From Monodelphis domestica (Eukaryota; Chordata; Mammalia; Didelphimorphia; Didelphidae): DNA of 64,000 nucleotides. Under the pieces are notes generated by a model, which had not been told where the DNA came from, made no database searches, and saw nothing but the letters and a program-made list of their open reading frames with translations. The stretch is from the NCBI RefSeq assembly GCF_027887165.1, contig NC_077227.1:64676607-64740606 (forward strand), in the 5' to 3' direction. Of this stretch, positions 23,801-36,525 are shown one piece after another. Numbering within the stretch: the stretch's first letter is position 1; each line of letters starts with the position of its first letter. Made by a program: the position numbers and the translations under genes.

Positions 23801-26800
23801 AATTCACATGTGACTACCTAAATTATAGAAAAACTGAATATTCTATCTATTAACATTTTTATGTTCTCTATCATATTCTGCAGAGTATTTACTGTTTCAT
23901 TATTTCATTTCAATCACTGATGGCATCCTTCACTTCTAGCTTCAGTGCATTCCAATCATCAATTAATATTCTAAATAGTCATTTTTCATCCATTTGCTTT
24001 TTCTCCTTTGTGAATAATTGGGTCCAAACCTTTTGATATATTATAGAGATAAGAGGTTCTGAATTATTTCAAAACTAGAAGTAATTATCAAGTCATCCAC
24101 AAAAATGAGTAATGGCAGATCTCAGTCGATATGGAATTTGACTTCATTGTGAACTCTGCACTGGGTATCCCCCCATTAAAGTAGCAAAAACCTTTGGCAC
24201 ATGGTTCCTTGATTTATTTCTTTATCTGATATGAATAATCAATGGGTTGTAAAAAAATTATTTCTGTGCATATATAAAGAAATAGCATGTGATTTTACTG
24301 ATGTGTGGGAGATACCTTATTAGAGAAGAGTCTTTGGGGTGGCTTATAGCTTTATGGATTCCAATGCTTTTGTTATGGTGAAAACAAGCAATAGCAGAGG
24401 GATCTCATATTCTTTGCACCTTTAAATCAATTGTGTGATTACAATGATGTGAGTCCAAACTGTGTCAACTCCAGTGTATATCTCCTCTGGGTATACTTGG
24501 TCTTTTTCAGTTCTTATCATTATTATACTTTCTTAGTGTGCCATTTGTATTTCCCTCACAGTCCATCTAGGATTGCAGTATTAGACTGAAAGTAGATGTG
24601 ATAGTGCCAAATGATTAAGAAAATAGCTATCACTGTTGAAATCTCAACAAGTCTGTTCTATTTTGTCTTTTGTCCTTTCAGTTCTATCCTAAAAAAACTC
24701 CTAAGATTTTCTTGCTTAAGTAGGTCGTGTGTCAAGCTTTCCATCACCTTGATCTTTCCTCCATTACTTCTCACTTTTGTATGACAAATCTCAATTTTCC
24801 AACCTCTTCTCTATAAGATTAGGCAAATAAATTTATATTCAAAACCCCTGTTGCCCTTGACATTTCTTTGCACCTGATAAGATCAAGTGTCCTAGTTGGG
24901 GCAGTTTCTAGATTCCATGTTATGACAGTTAAACTTGGGAAAATTGTGATAGTTTTTGCTGATGTCCTTTTCTTTTATCAATATCCTATTTTTTCTGCAT
25001 CATTTCCACTCATTTGAATAGGACAGCCTGAATACGTTTTAACTGCTAGCCATATCTCCTCATATTATGTGACTTTGGACAAGTTACTTAAAGACTTAAT
25101 GGGTAAAAATGTATTCAACTATAAAATGAGAAGATAGACACAATGGCATCTAAGATCCCTTTCCAGCTGTAAATATATATTTAAAAAAATATATCTCACT
25201 TGGAATTGATTTAATCTTGCCTCTAACAAGCTCATGGTATTCTTATATAGAAAGCTAATTTAAAAATTACTTCCATGTTAGTAATCAGTCATTTCCCATT
25301 AAAAGACATAATTACATTTTTTGTGATATGATTCTATTTCTTTTTATGTCCTTACCTTCCATCTTAGAAACAATACTATATATCAGTTCCAAGGCAGAAT
25401 CGCAGTAAGGTGTTGAAGGTTAAGTGACTTGCCCGGGGTCACACAGCTAAGAAATGTCTGTGGCCAAATTTGAACCCAGTACTTCCTGTCTCTAAGCGTG
25501 GCTCTCAATCCACCCTATATGAATCTATTCTTAAAGAACATTGTTATGGCATGTAGGTATGAGGATTCTGTGTAGTTTACAAGCTCTTGATTTTGTGTTT
25601 GTTTCTTGATGCTGGGCCATATGTTTAATACATTTCATTAAATTCTCCAAAGCTCACCTCTGCACTGAAGTCACCAAGTATTAAGGTGTATATTGATTAA
25701 AACTGGAAGTTTTTATGATCTGCCAAAGGAAAATGTTCCTCTACTTTGTTTCCTATGCATAAGTTACAATGTGGTTTCACTTATATTCATCATGAATGCT
25801 ACAATATGAAGATAGACTTTTTAAATCCAGATCTATAATTTCATCAGCAAAGGGAGTACCTGGTGAAGAACCTTCCTCTATCCATGCAAATCCACAACTA
25901 TTCTGCAGTTTAAAATCCTAGAAAGTTACTTGAGGTATTAAAGGTTAAATGACTTACCCAGTCACACATCCAGGATTTGTCTGCAGCAGATTTTCAATTC
26001 AGGTATTCCTAACTCTCAACATAAGAGTATATGTTGTTGAATTATTTTCAGTGGTATCTGATTCTTCATTACTCCATTTGGGTTTTTATTAGACAAGATT
26101 CTGGAGTGGTTTGCCATTTCCTTCTCTAGCTCATTTTTACAGATGAGGAACTGAGACAAACATGATTAAATGACTTGCCCAGGGTCACACAGCTAGTAAG
26201 CCTCTCAGACAAGTTTTAAAGGCAGAAAGAATCTTCCTGTATATATGTATGTAGTGTTTTGAAAAATAAAAGCTGTTTCAACAAAAGATGGGCCACTAAT
26301 CTACCTGAAGGACCAATACCTGTTTTATATAATTTGAGCTGGCCTTTAAAAAGGGAAACTTCCTTGTTACCTGAGGCATAAACATCCTAAGCCAGGGGAA
26401 GTTAATGCTTGCCTCTTGCTGCTTTCTAGGGTGTAAAGAGTATACAGAATCTGCAGGCGCAGATTAGGGTGTTTTAACATATTTTTGAATGCATTCTCTT
26501 AATCTTTTTTTTAACCAATTGGCTTTTAATTGTACTTTTGTATTCTGTGAGTGTTTATTGAAATTTAAAACCTTAAACCTGCTTTAGCTTGCTCTATAAT
26601 ATTACCTGTAATAAAACATTGATAAAAAGACTTAAATTACTATTATCATGACTTGCATTTCTATCAATTTTCATTTCCAACTTGGAGACAAAACCAAGTT
26701 ATTTTCTTAATGTTTAACAACAACCATTATTTCTACCATCTCTTTGTTGATCCAAAAGAAAAATTAAGCATGCAATTTAGGAAAAGTATTTAAAGATAAT

Positions 26801-27656
26801 GTAAGGGAAGTAAGTTAAAATAAACAATTAAACTTAAATGTACCTTCTCTTCTGCTTCAAGTCTCAGCCTCTCTTTTTCTTGCATTTCCAACTCTAGCTT
26901 TTGCTATATACATTAAGTAAATACATAAATTAAATTAGAATAATATGAACTACTACAAATCAGTTCTTCCATTCTTAAATTTCCCAGGAGAAATAAAATC
27001 ATATGTTCCTACCTACATTTAAGAAACAAGCAAAAATATTTAATAAAATGCTTAAATATCTACCAAGAACAAAAATTGCAAGAAAATTTCTTTTATAATT
27101 AAATTGTATCTACAATTTGTAAAAAATTAATTTTTTTTAGCCATGAAGTTACCGAGTATAAGATTTCAAGCACTCAAATTATAAAAACTTTCCCAAGTCA
27201 AAGAGAAGCCTTCATATAGACAAACTCTTGATCACTTAAGGTAATGGAGGGAAAATTTTAAGTATATTCTTTCAAGTAAATTAAGCATAAATGGACTTCC
27301 ATTTCACCAGTAACTTTTGACACAAAAGCTTTTTTTTTTTAAATTTCAAAAATGCCTATCAACTGATTTAGACCATACTACTATCCTTGGATAAGTCATT
27401 TGCATAGAACATGGATGAGGACTCTGGCTCTGTTAGGACAAAAATCAGCATCCTAAATTATGCCCTACATAATCAAATGCTGTGCCTACTCCAGGGCTGA
27501 ATCTCTTCAATGGTCTGAGAAACTTAGCTGCTACGGTAATGATAATCATAATAACAACACATAAAGTAATCATGACAATGGTAGCTAGCACTTATAGAGC
27601 ATTTGAAGGTTTGCAAAATGCTTTTGGTAGTTAACTCTATTGGTAACAAGCCTTTG

Positions 27657-27724
<68 letters not shown>

Positions 27725-30700
27725 CGTCCTCTCTCACCCCTCTCTTCTCTTTCACTCCCTCTATCTCTCTCACTGTCTCCGTCTCTCCATTATAACCCCA
27801 GCCTAGTATAATATTTTAAAGACTGTTGAATTGAATTGAATTGAATGTTACCCCCTGTTACGTTCCTTTAATTGATACCCAGCCTTATACCTTCTGTCCT
27901 ATGAAAGAAAAATGCTTTACCACCACTGAGTAAGAGCAGGTTGCTAATGAGAATGGGTCAGGAGTTAAATGTCCTTATTTTTAGCTTTAATTTTTAAAAA
28001 ATTAAATATTTTTTAAATCATTAAGAGAAAAATTTCTCACAGCAAGATCAAAGACCTTATAATTCACTACCAGATTCTCTTAGTCATGGTCTATGAAGCC
28101 ACAAACCACTGCTTTTTATGTCCTCCACATGTTCCCTTGATTTTCAGAGAAACAATGAAAAATTCTGGGTAAAATGGATCTCTGGAATTCTGGAATTCCA
28201 TGTGAACTGGAGCAACCTCTAGTAAATGATGACAGAATAGAATAGAATGAAAGGAGCAAAACCAAGAGAGCATTATACACAGAGACTGATACACATGTGG
28301 CACAATAGAATGTAATGAACTTCTCTACTAGCAGCAATGCAATGATCCAGGACAATTCTGAGGGACTTATGAGAAAGTACACTATCCACATTCAAAGAAA
28401 GAACTGTGGAAGTAGAAAGACAAAAGAAAAACAACTGCTTGATCACATAGTTCAATGGGGAAATTATTGGGGATGTAGACTCTAAGCGATCACCCTAATA
28501 CAGATATTAATAATATGGAAATAGATCTTGATCAATGACACATGTAAAACCTATTAGAATTGCTCATTGGCTATGGGGGTAGAAGGAGGAGAGGAGAGAA
28601 AGAACATGAATTATGTAACCATGAAAAACTATTCTAAACTAATTAATAATTTTTTTTCAATTTGAAAAATAAACAAATAATAAAATTTTAAAAATAAAAA
28701 ATGGGAGACTTCCGGGTAATCATGGCTGCAATATAGACGCCACACTCTTCCTCTCCCCAGCACCGAACGAAATAGACTACATCAAAGGAGCATAAAAATC
28801 ACCTTTGGAGGAACAGAAGGACACCCCAGTACTCCCAGTACTCCACAGAGGCGAAGGTACCTGGGGCTTGAACATTTCCACACTATAATAAGAAGGAGGG
28901 AAAGCTTGCACAGAAAAGTGAACTGAGCCGCCCTTCCCCCACCCCACCTCCCCCACCAAACCAGAGTGAGCTACCTGAGCGCTCACCGGGACAGCGAATG
29001 AGTGGAGAACGTCTCTGTCTGTGGGGGGGGAGGGGGGGCACTCCAGGGTTTTGGGGATCTGAAGACTGCCAGGAAAAAACATCTCAGGGCGGTTTCACTG
29101 GAGAACCCGGCGCTGACTAAGGGGGTCAGCAGAGCTGTACTTGGGGCGGCTGCGCTGAACATCTCTGCGAAGCTAAACACCAGGGGCGGACCACACGCTG
29201 ATTATCTGGGCGGAGCTGAACACCTGGGCAGTGTGGCTGTGATAAGGGTCCCAGCGCTCTAAGAAACCTCGGAGGCTGGGAAGAACTAGTCTGAAGCAAC
29301 CTAAATTCACAGAAAAACCACCCATATAACCCAGACCCCAGACCAAAAAGGAAAGGGGAATAAAACCACCAAAGGGATGGCTCACATGGCCCAAAATCAA
29401 GCCTCCAGGAAGAAAGGGAAAAAAGTGACTATTGAAAACTTTTATGGTGGAAGTACCCAAGGAAAAGAGGAGAATGAGGAGGAAATCCAAAAAAAAATCA
29501 GAACATGCCTCCCAAAATGGAAACTATCAACAAGCTCTGGAAGATCTCAAACTGGAACTTATCCAAAAGATGGAAACCTGGAAAGAAAAATGGGAGAAAG
29601 AGATCAGCAGTGTGACAGATAAGACTGCTCAACTGGAAAAAGAACTCGAAGCATCCAATAGAAGGGCAGACAAAGCTGAAAAGCAAAACCAGTCCCTAAC
29701 GACCAGAATCAAGCAATTCGAAGAAAGCGAGATGATAAAACAGCAAGAATCAATAAAGCAAACCCAAAAAATTAATGAATTAGAAGAAAACATAAAATAT
29801 CTCAATGAGATGGTCACTGATCTCGAAAACAGAGGGAGAAGAGAAAACCTCCGAATTATCGGTCTCCCAGAAAAACCAGAGATAAACAATAAACTCGATA
29901 TTATTCTACAGGAGATTATAAAAGAAAATTGCCCCCATGTTCTGGAGCAAGGGGGCAAAATAGAAATAGAAAGGATTCATAGAACACCTTCTATACTAAA
30001 TCCCCAAAAGACAACCCCTAGGAATGTAAATGCCAAATTCAAGAGCTTCCAAGAAAAGGAGAAAATCCTACAAGAAGCCAAGAAGAGGAGCTTCAGATAT
30101 AAGGGGGCTCCCATAAGGATCACACACGACTTAGCGGCTAACACACTAAGAGACCGCAAAGCATGGAACACGATATTTAGAAAGGCAAGAGAGCTGGGTC
30201 TCCAACCAAGAATCAACTACCCAGCAAAACTGACTATATACTTCCAGGGGAAAGTATGGGCATTCAACAAAATAGAAGATTTCTAAGCATTTGCTAAGAA
30301 AAGACCAGAGCTCTGTGGAAAGTTCGATATCCAAGCACAGAAAGCAAGAGAAACATGAAAAGGTAAATATGAAAGAAAGGGAAAAGGAGATAAATCTTAT
30401 CTTTTTCTTTAAGTCAAACTCTCTTCTATAAGGACTACATTTACATCAAATTATATATATTAATATGTGGGGAAAATGTTTTGTGTAACTCCCATAAATT
30501 GTAGCATCATAAGAGTAGTTAGAGGAAACATGCATAGGGAAAGATTGGGGCATTAAGAAGATTTGGGGAAAGTGGGGGCAAAGAAAGGAAAAGGGAGGGG
30601 GCCACCATCGATAATACTAAGATTAACTTCAAGAAATAGGGGGGGACTCAATAGAATAATCTTTCCCATATAAAGATACACATGGGAAGGGGGGGAAGAA

Positions 30701-33700
30701 CTCTCATATGAGAAGGAGAGGAAGAGAGAGTGAAGTGGAATTACTTAAACCTTACTCTCAGTGAAATCAAATCTGAGAGGGAAGAACATCTAGATCCAGT
30801 GGGATCCTGAATTCTATCTTACCCATTAGGGCAAGAAAGAAAGGAAAATTAAGGAGGGGGATGGGTGAGGGAGTATAAAAAGGGAGGGGCTAGAAAGGGA
30901 AGCATCTCAAGGGAGGGGACTAGGGGGACTGACCTAAAGTAAATCACTGGTTCAAAAGGAGAAAGCTAAAGAAGAAAGGTCAGAACTAGGGGAAGATATC
31001 AAAATGCCAGCGAATCCACAAGTGACAATCATGACTTTGAATGTGAATGGGATGAACTCACCCATAAAACGTAGACAAATAGCAGAGTAGATTAGAACCC
31101 AAAACCCTACCATATGTTGTCTTCAAGAAACACATATGAGACGGGTTGACACTCACAAGGTTAGAATTAAAGGTTGGAGTAAGACCTTTTGGGCCTCAAC
31201 TGATAGAAATAAGGCAGGAATTGCAATCATGATATCTGACAAAGCCAAAGCACAAATAGACCTGATCAAAAGGGATAGGGAAGGTAAATATATTCTGCTA
31301 AAAGGGAGTATAGACAATGAGGAAATACCACTAATCAACATGTATGCACCAAATGGTATAGCATCCAAATTTTTAATAGAGAAACTAGGAGAATTGAAGG
31401 AGGAAATAGACAGTAAAAAGACAGAAAAAGACAGACATATTAGTGGGAGACTTGAACCAACCACTATCAAATTTAGATAAATCAAACCAAAAAACAAACA
31501 AGAAAGAGGTAAAAGAGGTGAATGAAATCTTAGAAAAATTAGAGTTAATAGACATATGGAGAAAAATAAATAGGGACAAAAAAGAATACACCTTCTTTTC
31601 AGCACCACATGGCACATTCCCAAAAATAGATCATACACTAGGTCATAGAAACATGGCACTCAAATGCAGAAAAGCAGAAATAATAACTGCAGCCTTTTCA
31701 GATCACAAGGCAATAAAAATATTGATCGGCAAGGGTACATGGAGAGCCAAATCAAAAATTAATTGGAAATTAAATAATATGATACTCCAAAATCGGATAG
31801 TTAAAGAAGAAATCATAGAAACAATTAATAATTTCGTTGAAGAAAATGACAATGGCAAAACATCCTTTCAAACCTTATGGGATGCAGCCAAGGCAGTACT
31901 TAGAGGAAAATTCATATCCCTGAGTGCATATATTAACAAATTAGGGAGGACAGAGATCAAGGAATTGGAAATGCAAATCAAAAAACTTGAGAACGAACAA
32001 ATTAAAAACCCCCAGAAGAAAACCATACTAGAGATCCTAAAAATTAAGGGAGAAATTAATAAAATTGAAAGTGACAGAACTATTGAGCTAATAAACAAGA
32101 CTAGAAGCTGGTACTTTGAAAAAACAGACAAAATAGACAAAGTACTGGTTAATCTAATTTAAAAAAGGAAAGAAGAAAGGCAAATTAACAGCATCAAGGA
32201 TGAAAAGGGGGATCTCACCTCCAATGAAGAGCAAATTAAGGCAATCATTAAAAACTACTTTGCCCAACTATATGGCAATAAATATACCAACCTAGGTGAT
32301 ATGGATGAATATTTACAAAAATATAAATTGCCTAGACCAACAGAAGAAGAAATAGTTTTCTTAAATAATCCCATATCAGAAAATTAAATCCAACAGGCCA
32401 TCAAAGAACTTCCTAAGAAAAAATCCCCAGGGCCTGATGGATTCACCAGTGAATTCTATCAAACATTCAGAGAACAGTTAATCCCAATACTATACAAAAT
32501 ATTTGACATAATAAGCAAAGAGGGAGTTCTACCAAACTCCTTTTATGACACAAACATGATACTAATTCCAAAGCCAGGCAGGCCAAAAACAGAGAAAGAA
32601 AATTATAGACCAATCTCCCTAATGAATATAGATGCAAAAATCTTAAATAGGATACTAGCAAAAAGACTCCAGCAAGTGATCAGAAGGGTCATCCACCATG
32701 ATCAGGTAGGATTTATACCAGGGATGCAGGGCTGGTTCAACATTAGGAAAACTATCCACATAATTGACCACATCAACAAGCAAACCAACAAGAACCACAT
32801 GATTATCTCAATAGATGCAGAAAAAGCCTTTGATAAAATACAACACCCATTCCTACTAAAAACACTAGAAAGCATAGGAATAGAAGGGTCGTTCCTAAAA
32901 ATAATAAACAGTATATATGTAAAACCATCAACTAATATCATCTGCAATGGGGATAAACTAAATCCATTCCCATTAAGATCAGGAGTGAAACAAGGATGCC
33001 CATTATCACCTCTATTATTTGATATTGTATTAGAAACACTAGCAGTAGCAATTAGAGAAGAAAAAGAAATTGAAGGCATTAAAATAGGCAAGGAGGAGAC
33101 CAAATTATCACTCTTTGCAGATGACATGATGGTCTACTTAAAGAATCCTAGAGATTCAACCAAAAAGCTAATCGAAATAATCAACAACTTTAGCAAAGTG
33201 GCAGGATACAAAATAAACCCACATAAGTCATCAGCATTTCTATATAATTCCAACACAGCTCAGCAGCAAGAACTAGAAAGAGAAATCCCATTCAAAATTA
33301 CCTTAGACAAAATAAAATACTTAGGAAGCTATCTCCTGAGACAAACACAGGATCTATATGAACACAACTACAAAACACTTTCCGCACAACTAAAACTAGA
33401 CTTGAACAAATGGAAGAACATTAACTGCTCATGGGTAGGACGAGCCAATATAATAAAAATGACCATCCTACCCAAACTCATCTATCTATTTAGTGCCATA
33501 CCCATGGAACTTCCAAAATTGTTTTTTACTGATTTGGAAAAAACCATAACAAAGTTCATTTGGAAGAACAAAAGATCAAGGATATCCAGGGAAATGATGA
33601 AAAAAAAATACAAAGGAAGGGGGTCTTGCAGTCCCAGATCTCAGACTATATTATAAAGCAGCGGTCATCAAAACAATTTGGTACTGGCTAAGAGACAGAA

Positions 33701-36493
33701 AGGAGGATCAGTGGAATAGACTGGGGGCAAGCAACCTCAGCAAGACAGTATATGACAAACCCAAAGATCCCAGCTTTTGGGACAAAAATCCACTATTTCA
33801 TAAAAACTGCTGGGAAAATTGGAGGACAATGTGGGAAAGATTAGGTTTAGATCAACACCTCACACCCTACACCAAGATAAATTCAAAATGGGTGAATGAC
33901 TTGAACATAAAGAAGGAAACTATAAGAAAATTAGGTGAACACAGAATAGTATACATGTCAGACCTTTGGGAAGGGAAAGACTTCAAAACCAAGCAAGAAT
34001 TAGAAAGAGTTACAAAATGCAAAATAAATAATCTGGATTACATCAAATTAAAAAGGTTTTGTATAAACAAAACCAACGTAACCAAAATCAGAAGGGTAGC
34101 AACAAATTGGGAAACAATCTTCATAAAAACCTCTGACAAAGGTTTAATTACTCAAATTTATGAAGAACTAAATCAATTGTACAAAAAAATCAAGCCATTC
34201 TCCAATTGACAAATGGGCAAGGGACATGAACAGGCAGTTTTCAGCCAAAGAAATCAAAACTATTAATAAGCACATGAAAAAGTGCTCTACATCTCTTATA
34301 ATCAGAGAGATGCAAATCAAAACAACTCTGAGGTATCACCTCACACCTAGCAGATTGGCTAACATGACAGCTATGGAAAGTAATGAATGCTGGAGGGGAT
34401 GTGGCAAAGTGGGGACATTAATTCATTGCTGGTGGAGTTGTGAATTGATCCAAGCATTCTGGAGGGCAATTTGGAACTATGCCCAAAGGGTGATAAAAGA
34501 CTGTCTGCCCTTTGATCCAGCTATAGCACTGCTGGGTTTGTACCCCAAAGAGATAATAAGGAAATATTCATAGCTGCATTCTTTGTGGTAGCCAAAAATT
34601 GGAAAATGAGGGGATGCCCATCAATTGGGGAATGGCTTAACAAATTGTGGTATATGTTGGTGATGGAATACTATTGTGCTAAAAGGAATAATAAAGTAGA
34701 GGAATTCCATGAAGACTGGAACAACCTCCAGGAAGTGATGCAGAGCGAAAGGAGCAGAACCAAAAAAACATTGTACACAGAGACTGATACATTGTGGTAC
34801 AATCGAAGGTGATGGACTTCTCCATTAGTATCAATGCAATGTCCCTGAACAATCTGCAGGGATCTAAAAAATACTACCCACAAGCAGAAGATAAACAGTG
34901 GGAGTAAAAACACCAATGAAAAGCAACTGCTTGACTACAGGGTTGGAGGGGATAAGACTGAGGAGAGACTGTAAATGAACACTATAATGCAAATTCCAAC
35001 AACAGGGAAATGGGTTTGAGTCAAGAACACATGTGATAACCAGTGGAATCATGCGTCGGCTATGGGAGAGGGAAAGGTGGGGGGGAGGGGAGGAAAAGAA
35101 AATGATCTTTGTTTCCAGTGAATAATGTATGGAAACGACCAAATAAAAGAATGTTTAAAATTTAAAAAAAAATGGATCTCCTGTATTTTTTCATAGCAGT
35201 TACTGATAATCTTCAAAAGAGTATCATCAGGATTTCAGAAAAACCTGGAAAGACTTACGTGAACTGATGCAGAAGGAAGTGAGGAGAATCAGAACATTGT
35301 ACAAGGCAACAACAAAATCATATGATAAACAACTGTGAATGACTTGGCTAATCTCAGCAATATAGAGATCCAAGACAATCCCAAAGGACACATGATGAAA
35401 AATGCTTTCTACCTCCAAAGGAAGAACTGATGGAGTTCAAATATAGACCAAAGCATACTGGATTTCACTTTCTTCATTTTTTTTGTTTTATTTTGTTCAA
35501 GTTTTCTTCCACAAAATGACTAATATGAAAAAATATTTTACATGATTGCATATATAAAATCTATATCAGATTGCTTATCATCTCAGGCAAGAAGGAGGGG
35601 AGAGAAAGGAAGAAAGGAGAGAATTTGGAATTTAAAAAATTTTAAACAAATATTTAAAATTGCTTTTTTCATATAATTGGTGGGAAAAATTATTTTGTTA
35701 AAGTATTATCAGGCAGTCAGAACTATATTCTAAGGAGACTATTAGGGCACTTCTCTATCTGCATAGTCCTATTTACTGATTTGGTTATTATCTTAGCATT
35801 AATTGTCAACATTTACTAACCTCAAAGAGCTTTTTCAAAGCAAAACGTATTTAGAAAGAATTTCTGAGAAATTCCCCTTCTCAATTTATTCTTCTAAAAA
35901 TTTCTATATTAGCTAAGAAACAACTACAAGAACGGAAGAAGGGGCTCAAGCCTACTGGGCATTACTTACACATTCTTATTCAAAGTTCACAAAATGGCCA
36001 ACATGGGACCATTGCCCCCTACGCTATCTGAGAGGGGTAAAACAAGACAGGAAGGCAAGGAAGGGGACAAGAAGCAGAAATTAAGACTAAGTAATAATGA
36101 TAAAATAGTTAACATTCATATAATGCTTTTAAGGTTTACATAATGTTTAACATACATATTCTTATATGAGTCTTACAATAACTCTTTGAGATAGGTGGTA
36201 CTATCCAGTGAATAGAGAAAGAAAGAAATGGAGAGGGTTCATACCGAAAAACACAAAGATAAGGGCCTATAATAGAAATGATAGAGAAGAATGAAGGTGG
36301 GAACACTTGGCCTAAGAACTCCCTGTTCATAACACTAAAATGCATCCTATTTAAGTTTGGGGACTTTTCCCTCCTTTTCCTATATTCTCTTTCAGGGTGG
36401 CTAAACAGAATCAATTCCCTAACACTACTCAGAGATGAGATAGACAGACAGACAAACAGACAGATGGACAGAAGGACAGATAGACAGACAGAT

Positions 36494-36525
<32 letters not shown>

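Larger units (their letters stand above)
28703..35168 (+). mobile_element. Full-length LINE-1, disabled
   Basis: An L1 of about 6.47 kb containing a 5' UTR with a GC-rich core (28960-29260), ORF1, a long spacer, ORF2, a 3' UTR and a terminal A-rich tail. The 5' end opens with GGGAGACTTCCGGGTAATC and an ATGGCTGC that resembles the YY1-type box at L1 starts. ORF1 and ORF2 are each broken by few lesions, so the copy is moderately young. It lies in DYDC1 intron 2, antisense to that gene, and sits in the A-tail of another L1 (28183-28700). Confidence 0.93.

Noticed and set aside
29002-29262. 86-aa frame in the L1 5' UTR as an ORF0-like gene
   Set aside because: It is a GC-rich region with few stops. 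ORF0 of primate L1 is antisense, and I see no comparable conserved start here.
31153-33127. Antisense open frames of 90-168 aa across the L1
   Set aside because: Shadows of ORF2 codons; no independent motif.
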